Below, in pieces: positions 10,079-19,974 of a stretch of 64,000 nucleotides of DNA. The translations under genes and the position numbers were made by a program. The DNA lies in the NCBI RefSeq assembly GCF_963667555.1, contig NZ_OY763421.1, forward strand, positions 1,443,562-1,507,561, given 5' to 3'. The notes beneath the pieces are model-generated. The model ran no database searches, was not told where the DNA came from, and saw nothing but the letters and a program-made list of their open reading frames with translations. Every line of letters starts with the position of its first letter. Position 1 is the stretch's first letter. The DNA comes from an uncultured Methanolobus sp. GTDB lineage: Archaea; Halobacteriota; Methanosarcinia; Methanosarcinales; Methanosarcinaceae.

Positions 10079-10478
10079 TCCTGCATGCATTGTATATGGA
10101 AGGACAGCCCCTCATGTCATTGGTCTTTATTATATCTGCATTCACAGCATTTGTAAGTTTATGAACAATATCCTTTGCTTTTGCTACACATTCAGCGTCC
10201 ATCTTATTCCATTTACCGGATGATATATTATCAAGTGTCTCCTTCAGCATTAAAAGCTCATCTTTTGATACATAGTTTTCACTGGTTACACAGTAGTCAG
10301 TTTCTTTACTCAGGTTCTTTAGATTACAGAGTATGGCATCCAGCCGGGAGCTTGTAAGCTCTTCGCTAAATCTGTGTTCTGACGGATTTACATTTTCTCT
10401 CAGATAATGCACTTCCGCAAGAAACAGGAAACGGTCACACTCGTAGAACCAGTCCCTAACGTCATATAGTAAATTCAT
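10071..10478 (-). CDS. Conserved-looking hypothetical protein, helical
   Basis: About 135 residues from the ATG at 10478, which follows GTGGGT; a longer version to 10520 lacks a better site. The protein is largely alpha-helical and acidic, with scattered cysteines (FYECDRF, ILCNLKN, DYCVT, RGCPS) and no membrane segment. No family recognised. Its 3' end overlaps the convergent PncC/NMNAT-like gene by 8 bp. The composition resembles a real gene rather than a shadow, but no function can be given. Confidence 0.6.
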   Translation of the reverse strand: MNLLYDVRDWFYECDRFLFLAEVHYLRENVNPSEHRFSEELTSSRLDAILCNLKNLSKETDYCVTSENYVSKDELLMLKETLDNISSGKWNKMDAECVAKAKDIVHKLTNAVNADIIKTNDMRGCPSIYNACRII

Positions 10479-10585
10479 ACCCACACTGAGAAAAGAATTG
10501 ACTTCTATGATATAAAACACTATGGGATTAAAAATATTGGACAGTTATTGTGTTTGCAACATATGTGCAATAAATACACATATCA

Positions 10586-11293
10586 CTATTCATTGAGGTT
10601 CGAATTATTTTCAAGATATTTCTTGTACCAGACAAACCATGGAGTATCCAGCAGACCTATGAAATTCTTGGCAATTATCTGTCCGATGATAAGAGGCACA
10701 AGCGGAGCAACTCCATAGAATGCAAGAACTACAAATATGAGACTGTCAAGCGTGAGACTCAAAAGGTCACTTGAAGCGCTCCTGAGAAATACCTGCTTTG
10801 GATAATTTCTTTTAATCCATGCAAACACATAGGCATCGAGGTTCTGGAAAACAAGGAACGATACCCATGATGCTATGACTATCCTTATGCTCTGTGAGAA
10901 TATACTCTGCCATGCAGTCTCGTATTCAAAGAATGGTGCAGGAGTGAGACTATTTGTCATCACGATAAACGTCACAAGCAAAACCTGTGTTACAAAAGCT
11001 ATAATGATGGCAACGCGGGCTTTTTTCTCGCCATATACCTCGTTGATCATATCAATGGCCTGCGAGAGGAATGGATAAAGAAATACGGCAGCAGGTGCAA
11101 AGAACGTGTAAAAACCCAGATCGAACTCTATGAGCCTTGAAGCTACTATCTGGGAAGCTGCAAGGTAGATCGTGTAAAAGGCTACAAGTGCAGGAAAACC
11201 ATATTCCCTGTGCCTGTTGATGATAAATGCAGAAACATAAGTAACTACTGTGAGACTTATTATCCAGTATAACCACACAACAGGAAACGCCAA
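10586..11293 (-). CDS. Queuosine-precursor-type transporter (YhhQ/VUT family)
   Basis: 235 residues with about six hydrophobic segments. It carries the family hallmarks ASRLIEF, the DMINEVYGEKKAR loop after the third helix, and SDLLSLTLDSLIF near the fifth helix. YhhQ-family proteins import 7-deazaguanine precursors. In an archaeon the cargo would feed archaeosine synthesis in tRNA, or be a related purine (inference). The start is a TTG preceded at five bases by GAGGTGATC, a strong ribosome-binding site, and no better ATG exists near it. Monocistronic. Confidence 0.87.
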   Translation of the reverse strand: MAFPVVWLYWIISLTVVTYVSAFIINRHREYGFPALVAFYTIYLAASQIVASRLIEFDLGFYTFFAPAAVFLYPFLSQAIDMINEVYGEKKARVAIIIAFVTQVLLVTFIVMTNSLTPAPFFEYETAWQSIFSQSIRIVIASWVSFLVFQNLDAYVFAWIKRNYPKQVFLRSASSDLLSLTLDSLIFVVLAFYGVAPLVPLIIGQIIAKNFIGLLDTPWFVWYKKYLENNSNLNE

Positions 11294-11387
11294 AAGATCA
11301 CCTCATAAATATTCAGATACAAAAGACTAGTTGTAAGGATAGAAGAACACTATATAAATATTACTGGTAATAACAGGATTTTCAGCA

Positions 11388-11714
11388 TTAAAGGTCTTCA
11401 CTATTCACCTGGAAATAGGAACACCAGAGTTTTTCCTTCCTGAAACTGATCATACTTATCCGTTCCCTTGTCATCAGGTCAAAGAGCTTTTCTATGCCTG
11501 GTGGATAGGAACCCATGGGATTTGAAGGTACAAGAGGTTCGCCGTCAACCATTTCCACATAATAAAGATCAGAACTGAAATTCCTGATAAAACTTATGTC
11601 ATAGGCATTGAAAACTGAAATAATCTCTTCCATTGAGACAGGAGGGACGAAATATTGCAGATCCTGATCGGTTATTTGTATGAGAGCATCTTCCATAGAA
11701 TATGAATTAACCAT
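11388..11714 (-). CDS. Small hypothetical protein
   Basis: About 108 residues from the ATG at 11714 (an upstream TTG at 11720 is weaker). It is soluble and acidic, and reads as a compact alpha/beta protein with a Pro/Gly-rich centre (EPLVPSNPMGSYPPG). No motif or family recognised. It is followed by the QueT-like gene about 95 bp downstream on the same strand and preceded by an intergenic region rich in GTATGA/TCATAC sites. Confidence 0.55.
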   Translation of the reverse strand: MVNSYSMEDALIQITDQDLQYFVPPVSMEEIISVFNAYDISFIRNFSSDLYYVEMVDGEPLVPSNPMGSYPPGIEKLFDLMTRERISMISFRKEKLWCSYFQVNSEDL

Positions 11715-12061
11715 ATGCAATAAAAGGAATATGTTACAGCTATGTAAAACGTGGATATTCTTTTTAGAATCATCTGAAAGTTACAAATCGGACAATATAA
11801 CGAAAAATCCACCAATTCTAACTATATGTCCGGTTGTATATTTCAAATTTGAAATATCAAACATTACAGATCGAACCAAATTGTAAGAGGAAACATAAAA
11901 GGAATACACAAGATTATTCTTAACTTGTAAGCCATACCATTGTATGAAAGTTTATGCCAAAGAGAACACCAGTATGAACTTGTAATAATGAACTTTAAGA
12001 GTTAATACCCTGGCAACACTAAAAAGTCATACACAATCATACATGTATGAAAAAGTTAAAA
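11715..12061. promoter_or_regulatory. Intergenic region with a cluster of GTATGA/TCATAC half-sites
   Basis: No gene is seen in this 347-bp gap. It holds five copies of one hexamer: GTATGA at 11942-11947, 11972-11977 and 12045-12050, and the reverse TCATAC at 12027-12032 and 12037-12042. The last two form the perfect palindrome TCATACATGTATGA (12037-12050). A further CATAC-CATT-GTATG inverted pair spans 11933-11946. This looks like a regulator binding array or an unannotated RNA promoter. Confidence 0.5.
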
Positions 12062-12589
12062 TCAATAGTTGTTTCGGTTGCGGCCCTGTTCCATAGACAT
12101 TTTCAAAACATCAGGCTCCTGCGAACCCAGCATAAGACGCTTACCGTTCCGGAATTCCAGCATCAGGCCTTTGTTGCCGCTTATACTATAGGCTTTGCTG
12201 TTGCGGCCATACCTTATTCCCCAACCGCCATAATCCCTCAAGGGACGGTAACTGATGACCTCAGCAGAGATTATTTCATTGAAAGGAAAATGCCTGAATG
12301 ACAGATGAAGCGGGAAAAACTTCACATAAAGACCACTGTTGCGCACAACAACTTCCAGACGCAGAGACAGCATGAATATCGGGAAAATAATCCCCATACC
12401 TGCCAGGATCGCTATCATCCCTTCATCAGATGCAGGATTTGTGCCAAATGGATGCCCGTACACAAGCTGTTCTATAGCGCCGTACCACGTAAGTCCGGCA
12501 GTTAAAAGAAGCAGTACAAGCAGCCATATTTGCCTGAATTTCTGGACTTCCCGGTATATTATGGAGTCTGCTGAATCATCATAAGTCAT
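12062..12589 (-). CDS. Two-helix membrane protein, DUF6141-like
   Basis: About 175 residues. The N-terminal motif YREVQKFRQIW is followed by two membrane helices (about residues 23-42 and 62-82). A cytoplasmic beta-rich domain then shows PH-like features (VVVRNSGLYVKFFPLHLSFR, then GGWGIRYGRNSKAYSISGNKGLML). This layout matches small archaeal/bacterial membrane proteins of the DUF6141 kind; function unknown. The ATG at 12589 is preferred over upstream TTG codons. It shares an AT-rich divergent promoter (AATATATAATC near 12610) with cutA. Confidence 0.7.
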   Translation of the reverse strand: MTYDDSADSIIYREVQKFRQIWLLVLLLLTAGLTWYGAIEQLVYGHPFGTNPASDEGMIAILAGMGIIFPIFMLSLRLEVVVRNSGLYVKFFPLHLSFRHFPFNEIISAEVISYRPLRDYGGWGIRYGRNSKAYSISGNKGLMLEFRNGKRLMLGSQEPDVLKMSMEQGRNRNNY

Positions 12590-12653
12590 CAACAAAAATA
12601 AGAAACTGAAAATATATAATCATTGTTAATATTCTGACTATGAGGGAAATATT

Positions 12654-12962
12654 ATGCATTCTATCGTGTACACCACAACTTCAAGCAAGGAAGAAGCCAG
12701 GAAAATTGCCAGGGAACTTGTAGAGAGAAAACTTGCCGCCTGTGTCAACATACACCCCATAGATTCCATATATGAATGGGAAGGAAAAATCGAAGAGGAC
12801 GAAGAATTTGCGCTTTCCATTAAGACCACAACATCAAAAGTGCCTGAAGTTACCGAACATATAAGAAAAGTGCATAGCTATGAACTTCCGGCCATCATAT
12901 CATGGGAAATAACCGGGGAAGCCGAATACCTTAAGTGGATATCTGCGAACGTGAGAAAATAA
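12654..12962 (+). CDS. cutA: Divalent cation tolerance protein CutA
   Basis: 102 residues, the usual CutA1 length. It shows the family pattern HSIVYTTTSSKEEARKIAREL, LAACVNI, IDSIYEWEGKIEEDEE, IKT, and HSYELPAII. CutA forms a very stable cytoplasmic trimer with a ferredoxin-like fold linked to copper tolerance, though its archaeal role is unsettled. The ATG follows GAGGG by seven bases, and a TATA box lies near 12610. Its 3' gap contains the dispersed GC-hairpin repeat (copy B). Confidence 0.95.
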   Translation: MHSIVYTTTSSKEEARKIARELVERKLAACVNIHPIDSIYEWEGKIEEDEEFALSIKTTTSKVPEVTEHIRKVHSYELPAIISWEITGEAEYLKWISANVRK

Positions 12963-13019
12963 AGTAAGCAGGTTATTTTATCAGGCCAATATTTACCTAT
13001 CGCCTTTAATAACTTGAAT

Positions 13020-13230
13020 ATCCCGAAGGGTCCGGCGAAGCCGGCGCTTTTCAATAAAACCATAGAAAATATTCTGCATGATACCCTGGAACAGTTTCTT
13101 CACGGGAGTTCTATAGCACTCTCAACATAAACCAACAATCATTTGAGGAAAATTCTGTATAGCAGCAGCGGAACGTGCCGCCTTCGGCGGATGATTGCTT
13201 TGTTTTTAGCTTACAGATCGGTTTTATGGA
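13020..13230. repeat. Dispersed GC-hairpin repeat, full copy (copy B)
   Basis: About 210 bp in the convergent gap between cutA and the MscS gene. The left part has CCCGAAGGG and the hairpin CCGGCGAAGCCGG (13032-13044). The right part has CCGCCTTCGGCGG (13178-13190), followed by GATTGCTTTGTTTTTAGC and ending near TTTTATGGA. The layout and ends match copy C at 41276-41472 and, for the right half, copy A at the window start. It could be a non-autonomous mobile repeat or a bidirectional 3'-end element. Confidence 0.7.
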
Positions 13231-13369
13231 TAAAAATTAGGCAAAAGCATTATCGATCATATATACAGGCTCTCTGTGTAGCCAAAAAACAAAATACGTA
13301 AAAAAAAAGAAATCAATGCAGGAAACCTGCATCAATTCCAAACACTGGATCCTAAACACTTGATCCTTT

Positions 13370-14461
13370 TTATTCCGGTTTCTGGTGAATGATCGTTCTG
13401 ACAGGGAACGGGATCTCAATACCTTCTTTCTCAAACTCGATATTGATCTTGGTATTGACCTCATTTATAACTGTGAATTTCTCGCCAGGGTGGGTTACCC
13501 ACATTATCATGGCAAAGTCCAGACTGAAATCCCCGTGATTATCGAACCTGACATAAGGTACGGGATCGTCAAGTACGAAATTTACACTTTTTGCAATATT
13601 TGTCAGGACAGTACGCACCTTCTCCACATCTGAACCATAAGCAACGCCAATTGTCACCTTGACCATCATCGTTTCTTCAGGAGAAGTGTAATTTGTGATC
13701 TTGCTGTTGGCAATTATGCTGTTTGGAATAACGATCATGTTGTTATAGAGGTTCTTTATCCTCGTACTGCGAATACCGACTTCCTGAACTATACCTATCT
13801 CGCCATCGTCTATCTCTATCCTGTCCCCTGGCTTGAAAGGCTGATCAAAGTAAATAGAGATACCACCGAAGAACTGGGAGATCGTATCCTGTGCGGCAAA
13901 GGCAACTGCCAGACCCACGATACCTGCTGATGCGAAAAGAGGCAGTATGTCTGCATCCCACACACATTTCAATATTGCAAGGATACCGAAGAAAACGATA
14001 AGCACGTCAACCAGGTTCTTGAACAGAGGAAGAAGTTCATCGTCCATTTTGGTATCGGTTTTCCTGACAAGATGAGAGAAAACATGCTTGAAAAGTATCT
14101 TATCGATCTTTAGCAGTGCAAATATCCACAGGATACCCAGACCTGTCAGAAGAAAGCCCACGATGATCTCTATAGCTGAATTCCCAGGGAACACTATCTC
14201 TGCGGCTATAAAAGTTCCCACAAAGGCTACCGTATAAAATATTGGTTTTTTAAGCGCATCAACAATAAGGTCGTCACAGTCATAACGTGTCTTTGCAGCA
14301 TAATGCATGAAAACCTTTTCAAACAAAATGTCTGCAATAAAAGCCAGTACAACTGCTGCAACGACAACTATGGTTGCAGCAACGGTATCCGAAGCAAAAG
14401 CCCCGGACTTAGACTGCACAAGCTGATTTATATAAACAGGAATAGTATTATTCAGAAACAT
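13370..14461 (-). CDS. Mechanosensitive ion channel of the MscS family
   Basis: 363 residues from the ATG at 14461. About four membrane helices precede the MscS core, whose pore-helix and beta domain read SAGIVGLAVAFAAQDTIS, GGISIYFDQPFKPGD and VGIRSTRIKNLYNNM. MscS channels open under membrane tension to release solutes on hypo-osmotic shock. A longer frame reaches an ATG at 14557, but a TATA box (TTTATATA, 14483-14491) lies inside it about 25 bp before 14461. A leaderless transcript starting at 14461 is therefore more likely. Confidence 0.9.
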   Translation of the reverse strand: MFLNNTIPVYINQLVQSKSGAFASDTVAATIVVVAAVVLAFIADILFEKVFMHYAAKTRYDCDDLIVDALKKPIFYTVAFVGTFIAAEIVFPGNSAIEIIVGFLLTGLGILWIFALLKIDKILFKHVFSHLVRKTDTKMDDELLPLFKNLVDVLIVFFGILAILKCVWDADILPLFASAGIVGLAVAFAAQDTISQFFGGISIYFDQPFKPGDRIEIDDGEIGIVQEVGIRSTRIKNLYNNMIVIPNSIIANSKITNYTSPEETMMVKVTIGVAYGSDVEKVRTVLTNIAKSVNFVLDDPVPYVRFDNHGDFSLDFAMIMWVTHPGEKFTVINEVNTKINIEFEKEGIEIPFPVRTIIHQKPE

Positions 14462-14574
14462 GCAGCTTGCATTGAATAAAACGTATATAAACTTTTTTAA
14501 ACTAATAACAGGTTTAGGGAGTGGAGAAAAATAGGAACGATAAATCGCTCCCCACATTCATTCGATTCAGTTGC

Positions 14575-15807
14575 CTATATTACAAAACCGGAAGTATCTT
14601 CCACCATTCCAAGACCGCTTCCAGTTTCTTCAAGCGTGATGACACCAGAGTCAGTTTCAACTTTCAGGTCCATGACCTCAACGAGATTCTCAATATAATT
14701 GAAATTGAAATTGTTCGTGAAACTGAAAGATTCCTTACAATAGCTCTTCATAACCACAAAAACCCGGTTTCCTTCCGCCGTGATGACCCATCTCTTATCC
14801 CCTTTAGCAGAGGGATATTCCTGAACACGGGCTTTTTTGAAATTATGCATTTTCTTTGTACTCGCATCGTAAAAGCTCATGGAATTATAGACATCATATT
14901 CCAGTCCCATGACCTCAATGCTGGGTATGTAATACGTAAGAATGGAACCATTTCTGAAAACGACCCTTGACCATTTCCATGGAATGAACGGACCTACTAC
15001 AATGACCTTCTGAGCATAACATTTGCCTGAGAAATCCCTGCCTGAAAGACGGCCATCAAAATCAAAGTAAAGGTTTGCAAGCCTGTATCCGAAAAGGCCC
15101 TTGAACTGCTCTGATAACTCTGAGTTGAACTCATCACCTTCAGGTTCATTTATAGCCAGGGAACAAAGTTCATTGTCACCTTCCATTATCGTAAGGGAAT
15201 ACTCCGGGAACATACCTCTGAACTCTGCACGAATATCATCATTAGAACAGGATATCACTCCATTTTTCACCTCAATGATACACAGGTCATCTGATATGTT
15301 CCGCTGGCCTTCATCATATTGCCATGAAACACAATAGCCTTCTGTACGGTCATCAGCTACCTGGCTGTCCTCCACATATCGGCCGTTTACTTCGATATCC
15401 CCGGCAGACCTGCCAAACATCAGGAAGAACTGACGCCTTGAACCATCATCTGCTGTGAACTTCATGAACCAGTACTCTTTACCGAAAAGAGGGAGTTCTT
15501 CAAATGAGAACAGAAGCTCATCGATACTCCTGCCTGACTTTTTCTTTAAAAGCAGCCTTTCGATCTTATCCTTACTTTCTTTCAGTTCATCAATTGAATC
15601 GATAAATGCCTGCTTTTCTTTTTCAGGCAGCTTTTTGATGTAATCATTCCTTTCTTTTATAAAATTAAGAAGCCTGTCCTTTTCCGCTTTGATAAGATCT
15701 TCAAAACCTACGTTTCCGGATTCTTTTCCGTTTTTACTGCCATTTGCTGATGCCAATATGATCGCCCTCTGTTTCAGATAACGTATTTTCAACTCTGCAT
15801 AAATCAT
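14575..15807 (-). CDS. Uncharacterised protein with coiled-coil N-terminus and lipocalin-like C-terminal half
   Basis: About 410 residues. The first 100 form a charged coiled coil (repeats of KEKQ/ELKESKDKIERL). The rest is beta-rich with paired lipocalin/tocopherol-cyclase-like blocks, for example KFTADDGSRRQFFLMFGRS, YCVSWQYDEG, and FSGKCYAQKVIVVGPFIPWKW. There is no signal peptide. Resemblance to the CrtC/tocopherol-cyclase lipocalin pair is a pattern judgement, not a firm family call. A GTG at 15834 would leave only 16 bp to the divergent TPR gene, so the ATG at 15807 is preferred. Function unknown. Confidence 0.65.
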   Translation of the reverse strand: MIYAELKIRYLKQRAIILASANGSKNGKESGNVGFEDLIKAEKDRLLNFIKERNDYIKKLPEKEKQAFIDSIDELKESKDKIERLLLKKKSGRSIDELLFSFEELPLFGKEYWFMKFTADDGSRRQFFLMFGRSAGDIEVNGRYVEDSQVADDRTEGYCVSWQYDEGQRNISDDLCIIEVKNGVISCSNDDIRAEFRGMFPEYSLTIMEGDNELCSLAINEPEGDEFNSELSEQFKGLFGYRLANLYFDFDGRLSGRDFSGKCYAQKVIVVGPFIPWKWSRVVFRNGSILTYYIPSIEVMGLEYDVYNSMSFYDASTKKMHNFKKARVQEYPSAKGDKRWVITAEGNRVFVVMKSYCKESFSFTNNFNFNYIENLVEVMDLKVETDSGVITLEETGSGLGMVEDTSGFVI

Positions 15808-15850
15808 TTCCGCAAGAAAGCTAATATAGTGCACGACAGATTATCGAATA

Positions 15851-16546
15851 ATGAAAGAACGGAATTCTGATGTTGCACCGGTGTGGATCGAGAAAGGACT
15901 CAATGAACAAGATCCTGAAAAAAAGCTGCATTACTTCGGCCTGGCGCTGGAGCTTGACCCCAACAATCCGGTGGCGCTCAACAACAAGGGAATGCTATTG
16001 TACAAGAAAGGAGAACTTCACGAAGCTATCGATTGCTACGACAGGATACTCAAACAGTACAACATGTCCAGATACCTTCCTGCCCTGTATAACAAAGCTC
16101 TGGCACTAAAAAAAATGGGACGCTTTGAGGCTGCCCTGACATTCATGAACAGGGCACTGAAACAACAGCCTGAAAATGAGAAGATCAAGCTGCATGTAGA
16201 GAACCTCACACGCATCATCGAAGGGAAAAAAGAGATCAAACCACGAAAGGAAACTCAGATCCCAATAGAAAAACTTGCTGTCAATCAAATCTACACCCAA
16301 TGGGAACCACCGGCAGTAAGCACACTGCTTGCATATGAGATGAAATGCAGCCAGAAGGATATCAAATACTACAAAGGCTTTGGAGAAGACCTTGTTAAAG
16401 AAAAGATAATTCAGGACAAACTCAACCGAAGAACATACTGCTGTGGAACATGCAAATTCCGTAAAGAAGACCTGTGCCAGCACAAGGATACAAAAGCGAT
16501 GCTGATCTCATCAAATGCTATATGCCATAACTTCAGACCGGAATAA
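15851..16546 (+). CDS. TPR protein with C-terminal four-cysteine motif
   Basis: 231 residues. Two to three tetratricopeptide repeats lie in residues 10-120 (NPVALNNKGMLLYKKGELHEAIDCYDR; YLPALYNKALALKKMGRFEAALT). The C-terminal part has Cys198-X2-Cys201, Cys209 and Cys225, likely a zinc or iron-sulfur site. TPRs mediate protein contacts; the partner is unknown. It is divergent from the lipocalin-like gene with overlapping promoter space, and the two may be co-regulated. Confidence 0.82.
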   Translation: MKERNSDVAPVWIEKGLNEQDPEKKLHYFGLALELDPNNPVALNNKGMLLYKKGELHEAIDCYDRILKQYNMSRYLPALYNKALALKKMGRFEAALTFMNRALKQQPENEKIKLHVENLTRIIEGKKEIKPRKETQIPIEKLAVNQIYTQWEPPAVSTLLAYEMKCSQKDIKYYKGFGEDLVKEKIIQDKLNRRTYCCGTCKFRKEDLCQHKDTKAMLISSNAICHNFRPE

Positions 16547-16564
16547 GAATGAATGCTAAAAAAA

Positions 16565-16607
16565 TGATGATTAAAAAAGAAAATAAAAAGGGTATCAGAG
16601 GATACCC
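16565..16607 (-). terminator. Hairpin terminator of the top6BA operon
   Basis: GGGTATC (16590-16596) pairs with GATACCC (16601-16607) across an AGAG loop. On the minus strand this stem overlaps the top6A stop codon and is followed by a T-rich tract (complement of the A-runs at 16565-16589). It fits an intrinsic-type terminator. Confidence 0.65.
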
Positions 16608-17704
16608 AGATCGGTCAGACGTTCGGGAAGATACCTGTCCGTCACGAAATCCAGACCTTTTCCTGCGAAGGCCTGCTGTTCGGCCTTTTTGTTAATTTCA
16701 AGCTGAAGGGTTATCTGCTCTTTCCAGTAATCGCTGGCAAACCTCGGATCTGTAAGTTCGCTTCTAAGAGCTGCAACGTCCTTGTCCGTGAGCTTATCCG
16801 TGGACAATTCGTATTCTACAATATCAGAAGGCTGAACACCAATGAACTGCGCACCAGGTGTTGCCATATGCTCTGAAAGGTGGGCACTTTTAATAGCACC
16901 GTAAGCCACTGACGCAAAGATACGATATGACCAGGGGTCACCATCAGTAAAGACAACAACAGGAATGTTCATTTCCTCATTCATTCTCTTGATGATACGC
17001 CTTGTGGAACGTGCAGGCTGACCTTTGAGGTGCACAAGAATGGCATCATGTCTTTCATCAAAACCATTCTCGATAAGTCTGGCATACATACCACCAGTCT
17101 CAACGGCAATGATGAATTTTGCATCAGTGTCAAGGAATTCAATATTCTCAACATTGAAAGGTATCTGGTAACCGCTCTCGCCTATGTCTTCCTGGCAATG
17201 AATAACACGGTCTCCACGCTTTGTTTCTTCACGAAGGCGAATAGGACCGAACATTGTTGCACCGTCCTCTTCAGGACGCATGTGGAAATATTCTCTCTGA
17301 AGACCGGAAATGATCTCAAGGTCTTCAATGAGCCTGTCACTTTCCGGCTGTTCACGGAACTTTGCTATATCCCAGTTCTCAGAGATATAATACAGCTCTC
17401 TTAAAGTAGACCCCCTGTTCTGTCCAAGGTGGTTTTTTACCAGGAAATCTATGACATGGCTGGTTTTCAATAGCTGAAAAGCACCTTTTACAGTTTTAGC
17501 GCTTCTTTCGGTTTCCCGGTCACCATATACCCACACATCACTGTCCTCACTGTACTCGATATTGGCTTTGGTACGGCTGGGAAGTGATACATTTGGTACA
17601 ATCTCATCAGTGAACTGATCGTACAATTCACCTGCAAGACCAAGTAATCGACCGCTTGCAATCTCATCATGCTCTTTTTTCTGCGGAGAAATATTATCTG
17701 CCAT
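16595..17704 (-). CDS. top6A: DNA topoisomerase VI subunit A
   Basis: 369 residues, the normal size for Top6A/Spo11-like proteins. The winged-helix part carries the catalytic tyrosine region ([11 protein letters not shown], about residues 103-113). The Toprim domain contains the metal-binding acidic motif [14 protein letters not shown] and the upstream glutamate in [10 protein letters not shown]. With subunit B it makes an A2B2 type IIB enzyme that relaxes supercoils by transient double-strand cleavage, each tyrosine attaching to a 5' end. It starts four bases after the top6B stop with GGGGG as its ribosome-binding site, so both are co-translated. Confidence 0.97.
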   Translation of the reverse strand: MADNISPQKKEHDEIASGRLLGLAGELYDQFTDEIVPNVSLPSRTKANIEYSEDSDVWVYGDRETERSAKTVKGAFQLLKTSHVIDFLVKNHLGQNRGSTLRELYYISENWDIAKFREQPESDRLIEDLEIISGLQREYFHMRPEEDGATMFGPIRLREETKRGDRVIHCQEDIGESGYQIPFNVENIEFLDTDAKFIIAVETGGMYARLIENGFDERHDAILVHLKGQPARSTRRIIKRMNEEMNIPVVVFTDGDPWSYRIFASVAYGAIKSAHLSEHMATPGAQFIGVQPSDIVEYELSTDKLTDKDVAALRSELTDPRFASDYWKEQITLQLEINKKAEQQAFAGKGLDFVTDRYLPERLTDLGIL

Positions 17705-17708
17705 TCAT

Positions 17709-19571
17709 TTACCCCCTGATAGCTTTTGCACCGGTAACAAGCTCTTCATCAAGACCCTCCACTATCAAAGTGGGTAATTTTGCAATCTCAGCCTCGCTGA
17801 GCGTTGCCACAGAGTAACTGAGAACCTTGGATGAACCGGGAGCAACACTTAATTTCCAGATATAATCAAAATCACTACCCATGCTTATCACCTTGGGTTG
17901 TGGCACTGCATTTTCAATTTTGAACGGTACCATATCATGCACATTGAAATCCTGTTTTTTGCCTGTGTAATTCTTTGCCCTTATGGAGATCTTTGCACCT
18001 CCATTACCATCAGATTCTACTATCCTGTCAACAAGAAGGTTGCCCATAACTTTGGCAACTACAGGATTTATGTCAGGAACATCACGTTCAAGGGTTTCAG
18101 CAAGTTTGCTGGCTAATTTTGGTAGCACCTTTGTGATGATGATCTCTTTCTCACGTCTCTTTTTGAGATTATCACGTTTATTGAGATACCTGTTCATCTT
18201 CCTGGCAACTTCCTTTATGGCAAGTTCTATCTCATCTTTTATTTCAGGGATCTCTGCCACAGCATCCTTTGATTCGGATGTGAACGGAACATTGGTCGAT
18301 GCTACGTGAACTAGAATTACCACTGGACCGGTTGGAAGTCCACCGCCTGGCTGATTGATCCCGTACTGCTTCCATTTCACAGATTCAATAGCATGAGTGA
18401 TAACACAACCTCCCTGTTGATACAGGAGAGGAACCCTGTTGGCAAAACGCATGATGTCCACACGGTCATCTTTCTGGAGTTCACCGCCAAAGGCAATTCC
18501 AACTTCAACAATGAAAGGATTGCCTGAATAGACAGATGCGGATCTGGTGGTTGTGGCTATGAAATCAACACTGAATTCTTTCTCAAGTCCTTTATAGATA
18601 AGATCTTCACCGATGGGTGAAAGACAATCAGTAGGAGGAGCCATTATCTTTACTCTTGAGAATGCATCCAGCAACTTGCGGGACTGGTCCCTTGTCATTT
18701 CATGAGGGTCAAGTTCCGGATCAAGACCGGAAGCCTTGCAGATCTCTTCTGCAGCGAGGTGACCAATCTTTGAGAAAGAGTAACGCAGGAATGGGGAAAG
18801 TTTCTGCCTTTCAGTATACCTCAGCATTTTCATGAGAGTACCAAGCTCAATTCCATGAGGATGCGGCAGGATCTCCTTTGCGGGGACAGGAAGTTTATCT
18901 GTTGCCCTTTCAAAGACCTCCTGGTTCCCATCGGGTTCGATAAGAGTAATTCTTGCATGAGGGTTCACGATTGCTGTGGCTTTAAGATATTCATAGATAG
19001 ACTGACGTCTTCCTTTAACGTAGGAAGCTTCCATTTCCATCTCTATACGAGTACCATGTGGCCTGTCCCAGTCTACTACATCATCCTTCAGGATCTCCGG
19101 CTCGTTGGTGCTGGTATTTATCATCAGTTCGTAATAATGAGCAGGTTTTCCATGACCTATTTTAGATATGATCTTTGTGTGGTGACCGGAGGTCAGTTGT
19201 GAATAAAGTACGGATGCCGATATACCGATACCCTGCTGACCACGGCTCTGCTTGAGAGCGTGGAACCTTGAACCGTAAAGGAGTTTTGCAAAGACCTTGG
19301 GGATCTGCTCTTTGACAATACCAGGTCCGTTGTCCTCTACGATAATTACTACGTTATCTTTTCCAGAGCGTTCTATATGAAGGAAAATGTCCGGGAGAAT
19401 CTCAGATTCCTCGCAAGCATCAAGGGAGTTATCCACTGCTTCCTTGACCGTTGTTATAAGACTGCGCGGGGCTGAGTCAAATCCCAGTATTTGCCTGTTC
19501 TTTTCAAAGAACTCTGCAACGCTTATTGATTTCTGGTTTTTGGCAAGTTCTTCTGCAATTGGATTATCCAT
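17709..19571 (-). CDS. top6B: DNA topoisomerase VI subunit B
   Basis: 620 residues. An N-terminal GHKL ATPase has the Bergerat motifs [21 protein letters not shown] and [10 protein letters not shown] helix-two-turn-helix insert, the transducer domain and a C-terminal Ig-like domain (about 520-620) follow. ATP binding closes the B subunits around DNA and drives strand passage with Top6A. First gene of the top6BA operon; the ATG context lies just downstream of an AT-rich promoter. No unusual residues noted. Confidence 0.97.
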   Translation of the reverse strand: MDNPIAEELAKNQKSISVAEFFEKNRQILGFDSAPRSLITTVKEAVDNSLDACEESEILPDIFLHIERSGKDNVVIIVEDNGPGIVKEQIPKVFAKLLYGSRFHALKQSRGQQGIGISASVLYSQLTSGHHTKIISKIGHGKPAHYYELMINTSTNEPEILKDDVVDWDRPHGTRIEMEMEASYVKGRRQSIYEYLKATAIVNPHARITLIEPDGNQEVFERATDKLPVPAKEILPHPHGIELGTLMKMLRYTERQKLSPFLRYSFSKIGHLAAEEICKASGLDPELDPHEMTRDQSRKLLDAFSRVKIMAPPTDCLSPIGEDLIYKGLEKEFSVDFIATTTRSASVYSGNPFIVEVGIAFGGELQKDDRVDIMRFANRVPLLYQQGGCVITHAIESVKWKQYGINQPGGGLPTGPVVILVHVASTNVPFTSESKDAVAEIPEIKDEIELAIKEVARKMNRYLNKRDNLKKRREKEIIITKVLPKLASKLAETLERDVPDINPVVAKVMGNLLVDRIVESDGNGGAKISIRAKNYTGKKQDFNVHDMVPFKIENAVPQPKVISMGSDFDYIWKLSVAPGSSKVLSYSVATLSEAEIAKLPTLIVEGLDEELVTGAKAIRG

Positions 19572-19740
19572 AAAAGTATCTTCCTCGTCCGTTATTGGCC
19601 ACTATCCCTTGTGACCAGAAAACAATAACCGGGAATATATAAAAATGTTTTTTCAGGATCACGGATATGTCTTTTCCGCAATCCTGCTTTTTGAGCAAAA
19701 GTTACTATTTTCAAGTTTTAAAAAAGGATAATGAAGTGAT

Positions 19741-19974
19741 CTATTTCAGCTCTGCGCCCACGATCGTCTGGGTTGCAGTAACTGATTCAGTTTCACGGAT
19801 AAGGTCAACTATGCTGTTAAGACTTCCAAGGTCATCAACCTCGATGATCACAACAAAGTCATATTCTCCAAAAACGTGATAGATATCCTTTATACCTTCT
19901 ATTCTGTTGAGTTCGTTAAAAGCTGACCTTTCACTTCCAGGCAGCACATTAACCATTGTTACGCCTATAACCAT
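19741..19974 (-). CDS. Stand-alone AsnC/Lrp ligand-binding (RAM) domain protein
   Basis: About 77 residues from the ATG at 19974 (a longer frame to 20022 is not needed). It begins VIGVTMVNVLPGSE and contains the GEYDFVVIIEVDD core and a TQTIV end, all typical of the alpha-beta sandwich effector domain of Lrp/AsnC regulators. No helix-turn-helix is present. Such proteins bind amino acids and can assemble with full Lrp proteins; this one may modulate the Lrp regulator encoded at 57508-58002 (inference). AAGTGAT precedes the ATG. Confidence 0.88.
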   Translation of the reverse strand: MVIGVTMVNVLPGSERSAFNELNRIEGIKDIYHVFGEYDFVVIIEVDDLGSLNSIVDLIRETESVTATQTIVGAELK